Made by a program: the position numbers and the translations under genes. A stretch of DNA of 64,000 bases, taken from Rosellinia necatrix (Eukaryota; Ascomycota; Sordariomycetes; Xylariales; Xylariaceae). The stretch covers positions 2,721,001 to 2,785,000 of the forward strand of contig JAGYVD010000009.1 in the NCBI GenBank assembly GCA_021209875.1, read 5' to 3'. Position 1 is the stretch's first letter, and each line of letters opens with the position of its first letter. Under the pieces are notes generated by a model, which worked only from the letters and a program-made list of their open reading frames with translations, was not told the DNA's origin and did no database searches. Below are positions 21,987 to 34,863 of this stretch, piece by piece.

Positions 21987-24123
21987 TTATCCCACGGCAG
22001 CCTGCAAGTTCTTCGTAGCGCCGCGCCGCCGTCTGCCACGATCCGCGAACCTGTCCGTCTCCAGCGGCTCATCTTCATTTTTTTTTCTTTCTTCTTCTTC
22101 TTCTTCTTCTTCTTCCGTGCCCACCCGCCTCTCGGCCTTCTTGAGCGCCCACTGGCGCATGAAGTCTCGCTGTTGTTGTTGGCGTTCCGGCTCCCGCGCC
22201 GCCGCCGCCGCCGCCGTCGGGGCCCCGTCGAACGAGGCGAAGATCTCCCGCTTAGGCGGCGGCCGGGTGCGCACGGCGTACGTGAGGCGCTTCTCGAGGC
22301 CGAGGAGGCCGAGCTTGACGTTCTTGCGCGAGGCCTTGTCGCGGATCCTGTCGTGGACGGCTTTGACGCGGGCCGCCAGCGCGTCGACGTCCGCGTTGAA
22401 CCTGCGCTCTGCCGCGGCTGCTTCTGCTGCTGCTGCTGCTGCTTCGCCCCCTGGGCCGGGGACGGAGGTCTTATGGTCGGCCTTGCTCCTCGCGGCGGGA
22501 TGCATGAACGCGGCGCGGTCGACGACGACGTCGAGGAGCGTCGTGAGAGCCCTCAGCCGCTCGAAGTCGAAGTCGGTCCTGTTGGTGGGCCTGAAGTCGT
22601 CCGCGTCGAGACGGTCGCAGACCCCCTCGAAGCTGAGGTGGGGGTCGACGGGGTTCGCGCCGAGCCCGGGCATGTCGAATAGGGACTCGGCTGCTATGCG
22701 CCGTCGCAGGTCGACTAGGTGTGAAGTCGAGCTTGAGATTGATGAAAGAACTGTGGCCTTGAGCTCAAGGTCGTCTGTGCTCTCGTAGATGTAAGAGCAT
22801 ATGGATGCGCACTGGCCTTCATGTTAGCTGTGTTTGTTTCTGAAAAGGGGTGCGGGAAAGGGGATGGGGGGACGAGAGGCGCACTGCTTTATTCCATTGT
22901 GATTGATACTTGGCTAGGTGTGAGACCAACGTCGCTAAGGCGCGTGTATGGTGGCCGCGCACTACTGTAGCGACGATTGGATCCATGCTCATGCGGAGCA
23001 GAAGTTGAACTGCACTAATGGCTGATTTTATTTGTAGGTTTGATGCGATTTGGTCTAGGAATTGCAAGAACGTGACGAGGAGCGACCAATTTCGTTCAAG
23101 GTACCCATGCCGAACCTCCGTTGTGCCCTCAAATTTACCATGCCCTCGTGCGTATCTTGGACCCCCGACCCTTTCGAGCGCAGCATACAACCTCGCGTCA
23201 TCGACGAGGCGGTTTGTATTATCCTCACAGAGCTCGGCGAGATTGATATACTGCCTCCGCAGCTCGGCGTTTTGTTCTATCCAAATCTCATCGAGAATCC
23301 ATTGGAAAAGCTCGTCTGGGAGGGCTAGCCCCTGGATGAGGAAGGTGTGTGGCAAACCCGTTATGAATGCCTGACGCCTCGTATCCGATTGCGAGAGACA
23401 TTTCCAACGACCGGTGGCCTTCTTGCGCGGGAAGGCGTTCTTGCCGGCGACCGGGGGGGGTTCCTCCGGGCCGAAGAAATAGCAATGCTTGCGTGATAGC
23501 GTGCCGTCGTTTTTAGAACGTTTGAACGCTCTTCGAATCTTGTCGCCTTTTCCGTCCTCGTCGTCAGCACCGACAAAGAGCCGGCAAGAAGCCGCATCGA
23601 GTGGCTTTGGGCCGTTCTCGGCATCCGAGTTGTCCGAGTTCCCACTATTCTGCTCCGCCTCGGCGATTAGGGCGTTGGCTTTTCTGAAGCTCTCCTCGGT
23701 CCGTTCTATCTCTCTCGAGTGGCTCATGAGAGCCTTCATATCGAACTTGTGTTTCTTTGGCTGCAACGTCAGGGGCGACCGGTGTATCCCCGAAGCTATT
23801 CTCTTGGCCTGGGGCGTAGACAGGACGTTGGGGTCACGCTGATGTGCGGCGGGGCCGGACCTGTATCCGAGGGCCTTCGTAATAGAACCCAATGAATCAT
23901 CTGACTCCTCGCCTGAGTCATCCGAGCCTTTGACCTCATCGTCGTAGTTGAACACCCGTGAGGTTGATTTCTGCGGAGTTTTCGGGGATGAAAGCAGATC
24001 TGACAACAGGAATCGATCTGATGCTGCCGGTGGCGACGAGGCCGGCTCGGTCCGGGTCTGAGAGCTCGATGGGCCAACGGGTTTGAAGAAACCTCTAATA
24101 TCTCCCTTCTTCGATGGCGTCAT
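21987..24123 (-). CDS. Chromatin-type protein with PIP-like N-terminus; possible Nse6/CANIN-domain protein
   Basis: Two exons (22885-24123 and 21987-22811) joined by a 73-nt intron in phase 0 give 687 aa. The N-terminus, KKGDIRGFFKPV, resembles a PCNA-interacting (PIP) box without the usual Gln. Residues about 15-225 are Ser/Asp/Pro-rich and disordered. Residues about 255-500 look all-helical, beginning RRQAFITGLPHTFLIQGLALPDELFQWILDEI and continuing to LKATVLSSISSSTSHLVDLRRRIA. From memory this block resembles the CANIN region of Smc5/6-loading factors (SLF2, Nse6), but I could not compare sequences and the assignment is weak. The C-terminus is basic with Ala, Gln and Glu runs made by triplet repeats and ends RFADRGRRRRGATKN, which may be a nuclear localisation signal. 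That this is a real gene is much surer than its identity. Confidence 0.72.
22088..22217 (-). repeat. Triplet repeats coding for Glu and Ala runs
   Basis: A (TTC)n run at about 22088-22114 (Glu on the minus strand) and a (GCC)n run at about 22198-22217 (Ala) sit inside the second exon of the preceding gene. A third run, (GCT)n, lies at about 22425-22442. Confidence 0.9.
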
Positions 24124-26092
24124 CTTGTGGCTGCCAAATGACTGCTGGCTCTTCTACCCTCTATCTACATCAAAGTTGCGTGCCCTCCGAGCAAACCCTC
24201 ACGCCCGAATCTGGAGCAGGATGAGTAGCACAGTGACGGTCTTTGGTGCCGCGGAAATCACGTGAGGCTATCTCGAGTCGAAGAAGGGTATTCAGTGATA
24301 TCATGCTCTAGTAAATGGAGTAGAGATGCCCTGCGTAGGGAGAGTCGTTTTGCGGCCTAGGGCTGAATGCTTGGCATGCGGTATGCGCCAACCGATTGCC
24401 CTTGTTCGACGTGTCTTGACGCGTTTAGAGGTCCAAGTGCCTACCTAGGTACGGCTAATGATCGAAACAACCACTTAGGTTTCCGGGAATGGGTTAGCTG
24501 CCCTTTGCAGGTGGTTTATCAGCAGCGCTCTAGTGGGAGTATACACTAACTTAATTCTAGCCGACTTAGCACCAACTTAGTACCTGAAACCAACTGCTAT
24601 GACGCTTGGCTCAAAGGGAGTGTAAAATTCGACAGAAATGATCCACAGGGCCAGGCCAGGCCAGGCCGCCTCGGTACCTCCTAGCTACGGTAAACTACCT
24701 AACCCGCCCAGGTTGCCTTTGGTGTGGAGTTAGTTACATAGAGTCGCATTACATGTCTACAGTACTGTCAGCTTGCCAAATTCAGCATGCACTAACAGCG
24801 ACTAGGTGCCACTTGTAGGTCGGCTAGGTACTTGGTAGATATCTACCTTGTTGCTCCCTACCTACCGTACCTAGGTAGCTTTTCATCAGGGCTACCTACC
24901 TGCCCGCATACTCATTGCTTGTTGTTAATGACGGTACCAGCTTAACGTAGCTGCTGCTGCTACCTCGAAATATCTATGTATATACACTAGGTAAATACTA
25001 ATATCGGTAGGAAGCAGACGCTACATAGCCAATCTTGATTAACGAGGAGGTGGTCGTCGGGCTTGAGTATGGGTACTTATACACTAATGAATTAGAAGCC
25101 TTCCATTTTCTTGGCTGGGGATTCCTCTGCCCTCTAGCACGCACCGGAGGCCAGCATGAAGGAGCCAAGGGTTCGGCTCGGGAAGGGTCTCGATAGGTTC
25201 CTGTTTGAAGGGGCCATCTTGGTTTGAGAGGTCAGATGTTCGACAATTTGCCGCACACAGGATACGAAGGATAAGCTTACCTTGGATCTCGGGTTGATGC
25301 GAGACGATCTTATCTAACCTAGTATTCTCACACCCCGTTCGGTCTCTCGGCTCCAGGCATGTTTTGTAGGCATGTTTTCTCGAGGGTCTGTCGAGGGCGC
25401 CTCGATTCTTCTTTGGTTCAAGAACCAGGTAGCAAAGTAGGCTGCCACGTTGTAAGTCTCAAACGCGTGCGGTATCAGCCGTCCTCCAACCTCCAGTTTC
25501 ACCATACTCCACATATTCCTACCGCCCGTTGTTCCCGAGGGGCTGGAGAAACGGGAAGTTGTTCACTCACGAGATCCTGTCCACCTGTCTAGTTCTGTGA
25601 GCTACTTAGATAAGTGGCGCAACTGTTGGAACTTCGGGGAAGCTTTGTGGGCGGAATGTGATTACCAATGGGAGGTCATCCTATTATAGCGACGAGTTGG
25701 AACGCCTGTCGACGATACAACTATGTACAAGTGCTTGTCCCTCTCGGCCTCTTCCACCACCGACTGGCTCCACTTTACCGGGGTCAGAGAAGCACCCGAG
25801 ACCAGGAGCCAGTATTCCGAGTACATAAGTCTGGGTTCCGGATGGCTTTGCGTTGCGGGCTCAAAAGAGAACTGTGAAGCAGTATTTGCATATATGCGTT
25901 GCGAAGGGGAATCATTGATACGATACCAGACTTCGTGTTAATATGCTACCACTTCCAAGCAGGGCAAGATAGCGAGAGTCATCTCTCGGGTGCTTCATAT
26001 ATACCGAGCGTGACGCCATGACAACCCTGCCACATGAATGAGTGCTAAACCCCCACCTGAGATGGGATGGGTGACACTGGATCTCGTGCACA

Positions 26093-26140
26093 TGTATGTA
26101 TGTATGTATGTATGTACGTACGCATGTATGTACATATGTA
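26093..26140 (+). repeat. (GTAT)n tetranucleotide microsatellite
   Basis: Imperfect repeats of GTAT with a few GTAC units. Confidence 0.9.
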
Positions 26141-26399
26141 GGCTGTGCTTACCCTTGTCCCAAAAAGGAGGGTGGCTCCCAATAAGCCCCAGATCAGAGG
26201 ATGACGCAGGCGGACCAAATTTGACATTTGTCATAAACCCATCGCAACTCGTAGTGTAGCCCGTAGAGTGTTGGGTAGTACATAGGTTGTCCCAGCATAA
26301 GTGGCATATTTTAAATTAGGCTTAGCTCACTTATTAGGTACTTTTACTTCGGCTCGGCTTCCTTATATTGATCCGTTTGATTCCCCGTAAGGGCAAAAG

Positions 26400-27800
26400 A
26401 TGAGTCCTGCTTTAGCTTCAACCTAATAAAACCTTCTCCCGCCTAACAAAATGCAAAACTACCGCAATACATATATAAATAGCTGGATTGCACTTGGTAC
26501 CTAGCCTCTAATTTACTCCCGAACCCTCGAACCCATATACCACAGAAAAAATAAAAAAAAGGACAGGAATGAACTACCTCTAATGGTCCTTAGCTGTCGC
26601 TGTTGTTGACAGTGTCTCCGGCCCTCGGGCTTTGGGTTTTGTTCAGATAAAAGTCGTTATGTTAAGCACTTATCATGAGACCACTACACCAGATTACCAG
26701 TCCTAGATATCAGACGCCGGCGTTAATCTGGACTATAAACCTTCAGAATGCGTATATGAAAGGGAGGAACATACGTAAGTGTGGGGTGATTCCCTGTCGT
26801 TCTTTCCTGGATGCCGTGTTCTGTTGTCGGCGTGGAAAAGGGAGGTGCCTCTAGACTGAGTCGGTGCTTTCCCTAAAGCAGGCCGCCAACTAGAACAATG
26901 GTTTATTTCTGCTAGGAAAAGCTGCATTCGAGCTAATGATGAAACGCGTTCTAATAAATGCTGGTGATGCAGCTAAGTAAACGAACAGCTCTGAGGCTGA
27001 GAGGTATAAATTTCCTGTTATAGGATATGCAATGTTGTATAGATAAAGCACAATATAGCAAGCCAGATTTTAAAGAGGCATGATTAACAACGCGAACTCT
27101 TACAATACTTTTAAGATATTTACCTGCCCTTTTTTTGTATATATGTTGTATGGAAGGCCTAGGCAAATACGAGGTTAGTTAATAGCGCGTAGTACGCGCT
27201 GAAAACTGTGGAATGAAGGCCACGGTGATGATAATCTAAGGATTCAGCTTTTGCTAATCTGAAGACATATTATCGGACGTTTAAATGCAACCCTATAGGC
27301 CTTTATTGCTGAATACATACTATAGATTTCCTTAGTCCTATATCTATCTCTTATTACCGTTATCCTTTTCTGTTTGCTACAGTATCGTTACGTGTGAAAT
27401 TATAAAGTTTAGTCGGGGTGGCTCAGGTAAACTTCTTAATCTAAAACGGGATGGTAAAGCCTACAGTAAACTGTACTACTGCTAGCCCGTTTGTTACGGC
27501 TTATGCATTACTTACGGAATACCCCTAAGGTCAGGGACTTTATAGTGTATAAAAAGTTACCTTTCAGTTTCAGCTTGTATAAAATTATAGACTAGGTACT
27601 AAGTACCTACTATAGTAGGTTGTATAAGTTATGCATAAATATACATAGTAGGTACTCACGCATAGCTCAGGGTAAAGGTGGCATGGCTCAGGTATCTGAC
27701 CTCTTACAAAACAGGAAGGAAAGCCTATCTCGGAGGTTGTCGGATTTGTCTTGCCTTTACGTACGTAGCAGTAGTTGTAGTTAGCTACATACTTGTAGTA
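26400..27800. other. AT-rich stretch, possible decayed repeat
   Basis: Base composition is visibly more AT-rich than the flanks, with many TA steps and stops in all frames. This would fit an old repeat altered by repeat-induced point mutation, but no terminal repeats or transposase fragment were recognised. Confidence 0.3.
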
Positions 27801-28864
27801 GGCATCTTAGAATAAGTTATAACTATGCATCTCAGTAGCGTTTGTTGAGTTGAGGAACTGGATACATAGTGCAAGCACTACTGTATTGGAATGTCGCTGC
27901 GGCGCCAGCTTAGGGTCTGACGGCGTGCTCGAAGCATCGCCTCGTTGCGAGTCCAACCAGCCAAACACATTGGCATCTGTTCGGAGCTTAATTCTCTTTC
28001 CATCCTTATGTTGCGATCACAGCGGGCCATCCCCACCGGAGTTGGATAGGAAATGAATGTATGCACATCGCTTCAAGCCCCGCAACGCTGTGATAGAGTC
28101 GATAGAGAACCTGCGAATATGGCGGTCTTGCCTGGAAGAAGGGAAACTGCTACGTAGCCAAAAATGTGTTGCTGCACCACGGCCCCATAGCCATGTACTA
28201 CCAATATTGCTTGGCGTGCTTTGGAGTTGTTATTATAAATATCGCGGTTGTGTCGAGGCAGTCATATAAGGCAGGCGGTTAACTAGCGGACGCGGTTGAT
28301 TGCTATCGACAGCCCGGGGCAACCACTTATATTCGAGCGCTTGAGAGTTAGCTGCGTGTGGGCAAAGTTCCATACAAATAGACACGGCATCCAGTCCAGG
28401 ATCAACGGTCGGCGGAAGCTACCAGAGATCCAGTGTTCGTGTAAAAAGCTGGGTCTGTTTCAAAGTTAGGTGCAAACCGAGCAAACCTATATATCATGGC
28501 CCAGCGTGTACGTATGCTTCGAGACGGTCTGACACCATACGCTACAAGTAGTTACTCTATCTAAAGCTACTGGGTAAAGAGAAAGGCCATCGCACTGTAC
28601 TATATAGCTACGGTGAACATGTAGGTACTCCGCCGGAAGAGCCTAGGCCATGCACTTTTTCGGCAAGATACATACATAACTCCTTTGATCTGCAAGCACA
28701 TCTTTGTAGCTTTCTCCACCAGCAGGATGACGGCCCTGAAAGGACAGCTTGATGCGATAAAATTAGACGAGCAGAGACGGGGTAGCATTCACCACACATG
28801 AACAAATTGCAAGACACATTATGAAATGGACGCTGTACGCCGTGCACGATCCTTCGACGAGTCC

Positions 28865-28890
28865 TGCCAATCGTGTTTTGCCAATCGTGT
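28865..28890 (+). repeat. Short tandem direct repeat
   Basis: The 12-mer TGCCAATCGTGT occurs twice at a 14-base period in the gene-poor block. No function is apparent. Confidence 0.7.
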
Positions 28891-30183
28891 ACGTTGTACG
28901 GTTACAACGAACATAAGACGTCGCCAGAGTAGAAGTAATGGAAGGGAAGCAATATTGTACGCCGCATGCCGTGCCATGCCGCGCCCTGGTTGGTAGGTAC
29001 CTTGCAATGCATTACACACATCACAACTACCTGGCGATGGGGTAGCGGTAAGTTAACGGAATGCGAAAAGGAGAGTGATGTTTATGGTATACAAATGAGC
29101 CACTTGCTCATTCCGTATTAGTCGTCTCGACTAGTGCTAGGAGAAGAAGTAGCAGGCCTGAGAGTTGATTCCTTGTGCTGCACTACGGTATGCCGTGCAT
29201 GTCGATCTCGCCTGGCACTCGTTGTTATATGGAATAAAGGAGCATGAATAAAAGGAGTAGTACATAGTAGGGATCTCGGCGGTGCTTGGCTGCCTTCCGA
29301 CGAGACGGCCTGCTAAAGAGAATGTCGCAGGCAGGCAGGAAGGTAGGTAGGTAGGGTATGTGGTGCCAACTGCATAGTACTTACAGGCCTTCTGCTTTAG
29401 ATTTCTAGGTTTCGCACTCAGGCCTGCGCCACGCTGGTGCCCTGTCGTACGGATGTTACCAGGAACTGAAGATCTAACAAGGTACCAGTCGGGTCAGGGC
29501 ACGCACCTGGAGGGCTTCAGCACTGTGTAAATGCTCAGGACGCTAATCTCGTTTTCGAGCCTCCTGTCAAGTTGCCAGAAAGAGACAAGCAAGATGCCCA
29601 TAGGTGCATCTTATAGGGGCCATACAGCATTAGAACGCTAAGAGATGCTGTAATTTTAGGACCGCGCTGACACGTAGCCCACTATTTCATCCCCACCCGT
29701 GGGGAATAGTCAGCCCGCCGAGTTCTTAACCCCGGTCCATCCGGCATGCCCAATGCCTCCCGCGCCCCTTCAGCAGTCAGTCCAGCGGGCGAATCAATCA
29801 AAACTTTCCACTGTTCTCTTTCCAATCCCGTCCAGCCGGTCTGTCTCCCTGCCATCAATAAACACCACCAACAACAACGACAAGGACACTCTATTCTCCA
29901 CCCAGGAACGCCAGGTACCGCCCGTGTTGATTCTACGCGAACTCCTTTTTTCATCACGATTGCGTCGACTTGTCGTTTAAATGCACTTGCACGCAAGCGA
30001 ACCGCGGTAACCGACCGATTGTGCTCGCCGACTGGAATTACAACTCCAAGCGCGATCTCCCCGCCCAGTCACAGCCACTCGTAGCGCCGACGACAGAACC
30101 ATAACAATCATTAGAACGGAGGAGCGAGCGAGCCTGGCGACGGGAGCTGTAATTGACGGGCGCTGCCCGAAACACCCCTAACC

Positions 30184-33100
30184 ATGGCGAAAACCAGTGG
30201 GAATAGCGAGCAGGATCCTGCGACTACACGGTCACGATGGGCTACCCGCAAACTCACTGTCAAGAGCAGCAACCTCAAGCGGACCTCCATCATGGGTAGG
30301 ATACACAAGAGGAACGACTCCACGGAAAAGAGACGCGAATCCGGCGGATCTAGTGAGTCGAGTGGGAATCAGGGGGTAAACGAGACAACGATCGAGGAGC
30401 AGCCTGGGACTGAAGCCGACGCGAATAGCACCACGCCGTCGGAGGAGGAGGGCGAAAGCAGGACGTTGTTTTTCAATTTGCCGTTACCGGCACACTGGAA
30501 GGACGAGGAAGGAGGTCCGATCCAAACATACACGAGGAACAAGATCCGAACAGCCAAGTATACGCCATTATCTTTCATTCCTAAAAATATCTGGTTCCAG
30601 TTTCATAACATTGCCAACATCTTCTTCCTCTTCAACGTTATCCTAGTAGTAAGTCAACAAACGTAATCCTGTGTCTTTCTACTCTATGCCAACTATCACC
30701 TAGTTTTTCCCCATCTTTGGAGGAACAAATCCCGGTGTCAATGCTATACCTCTGATCTTCATCATCACCGTGACGGCCATTAAAGACGCCATCGAGGACT
30801 ACCGCCGAACGGTTCTCGATAACGAGCTCAATAACGCCGCCGTGCATCGCCTCATCGGATGGGACAACGTCAACGTTGCGGAAGACAATGTCTCCACATG
30901 GAGAAAGGTGAAAAAGGGCACTACAAGATTCATGAGTCTATCATGGGATGCTATACAGAGTTTGTGGAAGAAGGACTCCGACTCGATAGACTTGAAGAAT
31001 TCCGCCGACCCACGTGCTTCGATAGAGACCAAGGCCAACCGAAAATCCATGGCCTCAGCATTTGAAGACATCCAGATGACACCCGTATCCTCGCCACTAC
31101 CGCCTCAGGGGCCTTCGGCTGGAAATCCTATGGAAGTTGACGCTCTTGCACGCGAGAAGGGCGATTTGATCAACCACGAGCGCGAGATAAGTGGCCAGGC
31201 AAGATTTCACAAAGATATGTGGAAAAATCTTCAAGTCGGCGATTTTGTTCGACTTTACAATGACGATGAATTGCCCGCGGACGTGATTGTTCTAGCCACA
31301 TCTGATGACGACGGAGCCTGTTACGTGGAAACCAAGAACCTGGATGGTGAGACCAATCTCAAAGTGCGGCAGGCTCTACGTTGTGGCCGGACTCTCAAGC
31401 ATGCTAGGGACTGTGAACGAGCGCAGTTCTCGATTGAGAGCGAACCACCGCAGGCCAACCTATACAAGTACAACGCGGCGATCAAGTGGGAACAATCCTT
31501 CGCCGGAGTTGGTCGAAAAGAAATGTCAGAGCCAATTACGATTGACAACTTGCTTTTGAGAGGTTGCAATTTGAGAAACACCGAGTGGGTTCTAGGTGTT
31601 GTCGTCTTCACTGGTCATGACACCAAGATCATGATGAACGCAGGTGCAACGCCCAGCAAGCGAGCACGCATTGCTCGCGAGCTCAACTTCAATGTGCTGC
31701 TCAACTTCGGAATTCTATTCGCCATATGCTTGCTATCTGCAATTGTCAATGGCGTGTCTTGGGGCAAGCCTGATGCATCAATAGCTTGGTTTGATTACGG
31801 CGCGATTGGCGGAACCCCAGGGATGACAGGCTTCATCACCTTTTTCGCCGCCCTGATTGTCTTTCAGAATTTGATTCCGATCTCTCTATATATTTCACTT
31901 GAAATCGTCCGCACTCTGCAGGCGATTTTCATATATAGTGATGTGCAGATGTATTACGAACCGATTGATTACCCGTGTGTTCCAAAATCATGGAATATCT
32001 CGGATGATGTCGGCCAGATCGAATACATCTTCTCCGACAAGACCGGCACTCTTACTCAAAACGTGATGGAGTTTAAAAAGGCGACTATCAACGGGCAGCC
32101 CTATGGAGAGGCTTACACAGAAGCGCAGGCTGGAATGCGCAAGCGCATGGGTGTTGATGTAGTCAAGGAAGCCGCCGAGGCTAGGGAGCAAATCGCTGGC
32201 TATAAAATCCGTGCTCTTGAGGGGCTACGGATGATTCATGACAACCCTTATCTACACGGCGACGATGTGACATTCATCGCACCAGACTTCGTGGATGATC
32301 TTCGAGGAGAATCTGGAGACCAGCAAAGGGACGCAAATGCTCATTTTATGCTGGCTCTTGCGCTCTGCCATACCGTCATTGCAGATCATATCCCTGGTGA
32401 ACATCCGAAGATCGATTTCAAAGCTCAGTCCCCAGACGAAGCTGCGCTTGTCGCGACAGCACGCGACATGGGTTTCACTGTCCTCGGGTCCACGTCCGAC
32501 GGGATTCGATTGAACGTAATGGGCGAGGAAATTCAGTATACTATCCTCAACACTATTGAATTCAACTCGAGCAGAAAGCGAATGAGCGCCATCATCAAAA
32601 TGCCCGATGGGCGCATTATTCTATTCTGCAAAGGTGCCGATAGCATCATTTACTCCCGTCTGAAGCGCGGTGAACAGGCAGAACTGCGTAAAACCACGGC
32701 TGAGCACCTTGAGATGTTCGCTCGTGAAGGATTGCGTACGTTGTGCATAGCACAACGCGTGCTCTCTGAGCAAGAGTATCTCGAATGGCGCAAAGAGCAT
32801 GACAGGGCTGCTTCCGCTATGCAGGACCGAGAAGAGAAGCTTGAAGAAGTCGCCGATAAGATTGAACAAGGCCTCACGTTACTTGGCGGCACAGCTATCG
32901 AAGATCGTCTTCAAGACGGTGTGCCTAGTGCAATTGAACTCCTTGGGAAAGCAGGCATCAAACTCTGGGTGCTCACCGGAGATAAGGTGGAAACCGCCAT
33001 CAACATTGGGTTCTCCTGTAATTTGCTCAACAATGACATGGAGCTTATAACTCTAAAAGTGGTTGAAGACGAATCGGGTAATACGACCAATGACGATTTT

Positions 33101-34863
33101 ATAAACCAGCTAGACAAAGAGCTCACCAGGAGGCTCCAAGAATTTGGTCTAACTGGAAATGACCAAGACTTGGCAGAGGCGCGCCAGAACCATGAAGCCC
33201 CGTCGCCCTCTCACGCTCTGGTTATCGACGGATTCAGCCTGAAATGGGTTCTTGATGAGAGGCTGAAACAGAAATTCCTCATTCTGTGCAAACAGTGTGC
33301 CTCGGTTCTCTGCTGCCGTGTCAGTCCCGCTCAAAAGGCCGCGGTTGTATCAATGGTTAAAAATGGCCTGGACGTAATGACCCTCTCGATTGGGGATGGC
33401 GCCAACGACGTTGCCATGATTCAAGAAGCCGATGTTGGTGTTGGCATTGCTGGTGTTGAGGGTCGACAAGCTGTTATGTCCGCTGACTACGCCATCGGTC
33501 AATTCCGCTTCCTCGAGCGGTTAGTTCTGGTACATGGTCGATGGTCGTACAGGAGAATGGCCGAAGCCATTGCCAACTTCTTTTATAAAAACATGATCTG
33601 GACCTTTACCATCTTCTGGTACCAGATTTGGTGCAACTACGATATCACGTATCTCTTCGAGTACACATACATTATCCTCTTCAACCTCATCTTCACCTCA
33701 CTTCCCCCGATCGTCATGGGCGTCCTGGACCAAGATGTTTCCGATTCCGTCTCACTCGCTGTTCCACAACTCTATCGTCGCGGCATAGAGCGCATGGAGT
33801 GGACACAGCAAAAGTTCTGGTAAGTTCAGTCACTACACATCTAGACAAACCATACTAATTCTTCGTTAGGACGTACATGGCAGATGGCCTCTATCAAAGT
33901 GTTATAACATTTTTTATACCTTACCTCGTAGTCTCCAATACCCCTAGCATTGCCGGGAATGGTAGAGACGTGACTGAGCGTCTCCGGCTCGGTGCTTACA
34001 TTGCGCACCCCGCCGTCATCACGATCAACCTCTACATTCTTATTAATACCTATACCTGGGATTGGCTCACTGTGTTGATCATATCGATCAGTGACTTGCT
34101 GATTTTCTTCTGGACGGGTGTTTATACGTCATCGACATTCGCTTCGACTTTCTATGGGACAGCGGGGCAGATATACAGTGAGCTGTCATTCTGGATTGTC
34201 CTTGTTCTTACACCTCTCATCTGCATAGCGCCTCGTTACGCGGGCAAAGCTTTACAGAAGGTGTTTTGGCCATATGACGTGGATATTATTCGAGAACAGG
34301 TTACTTCTGGCAAGTTCGAGGACTTTGTTAAGGGGGGGGAACAGCACGGCCTGGACAGTACAAAGGAGAGCATATCAACCTCTTCTGGCTCTTCGCGGCG
34401 GAAACATAGGCCGCAACAAAGTGTTGACGAAGATCTTCGCCCGATCTATCCTCCATCCATCGCGGCTACCTCTGTGGCTGGTCATGGTCCTCGTAGCCAA
34501 AGGGGCAGCGATGGAACAAATTATACTCGACATGACATATCGACGGAAACACCCGTCAACCAACCGGCCGATATTCCGGACATCCCGGTTCGGCAGTCTG
34601 TCGATCGCGTTCGGCCATCGTACGACCGACTGCGAGCATCCATGGATCGAATGGATCGGGGAGTCCGGGCTAGTTTCGAGGCTTCAAACGACTTTACTAG
34701 TGCCGCCATGTTGAGCCGTTACGAGTCTACACGGTCGGGGCCGCCACCCATACCTGAGGGCAATGGATTGGTCAACCGAATTCGAAGACGGACCCGTGGG
34801 AAGTCGTTTAAGTCACCATTTGCATTCCACAGGGACAATAATCACATCCAGGAACATGAGTAA
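30184..34863 (+). CDS. P4-type ATPase, phospholipid flippase (Dnf1/Dnf2 class)
   Basis: Three exons (30184-30648, 30704-33819, 33870-34863) give 1524 aa. P4-ATPases move phospholipids from the outer to the cytosolic leaflet of plasma membrane and late secretory membranes, usually with a Cdc50-type beta subunit. Motifs: RNKIRTAKYTPLSFIPKNIW before helix 1; FFPIFGG in helix 1-2; NLDGETNLK with DGET at 369-372; PISLYISLEIV in helix 4; phosphorylated Asp600 in DKTGTLTQN; SPDEAALV; FCKGADSIIYSRL in the nucleotide domain; LTGDKVETAINIGFSCNLL; GDGANDVAMIQEADVGVGI. Long N- and C-terminal cytosolic extensions (about 150 and 190 residues) are Ser/Arg-rich. Overall length and class motifs fit fungal Dnf1/Dnf2 more than Drs2 or Neo1, but this was judged by eye. 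Confidence 0.96.

Larger units (their letters stand above)
24124..30183. other. Gene-poor block of about 6 kb
   Basis: No open frame here has recognisable domains or spliceable coding exons. CCTA/TAGG tracts occur at 24445-24455, 24680-24900 and 29340-29356, a (CCAGG)n run at about 24650-24668, a GTAT microsatellite at 26093-26140, and an AT-rich stretch at about 26.4-27.8 kb that may be a decayed repeat. The last 480 bases, pyrimidine-rich with CAACAACAACG elements, are the probable promoter and leader of the flippase gene. Confidence 0.5.

Noticed and set aside
21952..22788. Long plus-strand Ser/Ala-rich frame opposite the 21.99-24.12 kb gene
   Set aside because: It is the complement of a GC-rich exon with homopeptide runs; the minus-strand reading splices cleanly to a longer conserved-looking protein.
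24124..30183. Short frames in the first gene-poor block as candidate genes
   Set aside because: All are under about 110 codons, overlap on both strands and show neither domains nor consistent splice joins.
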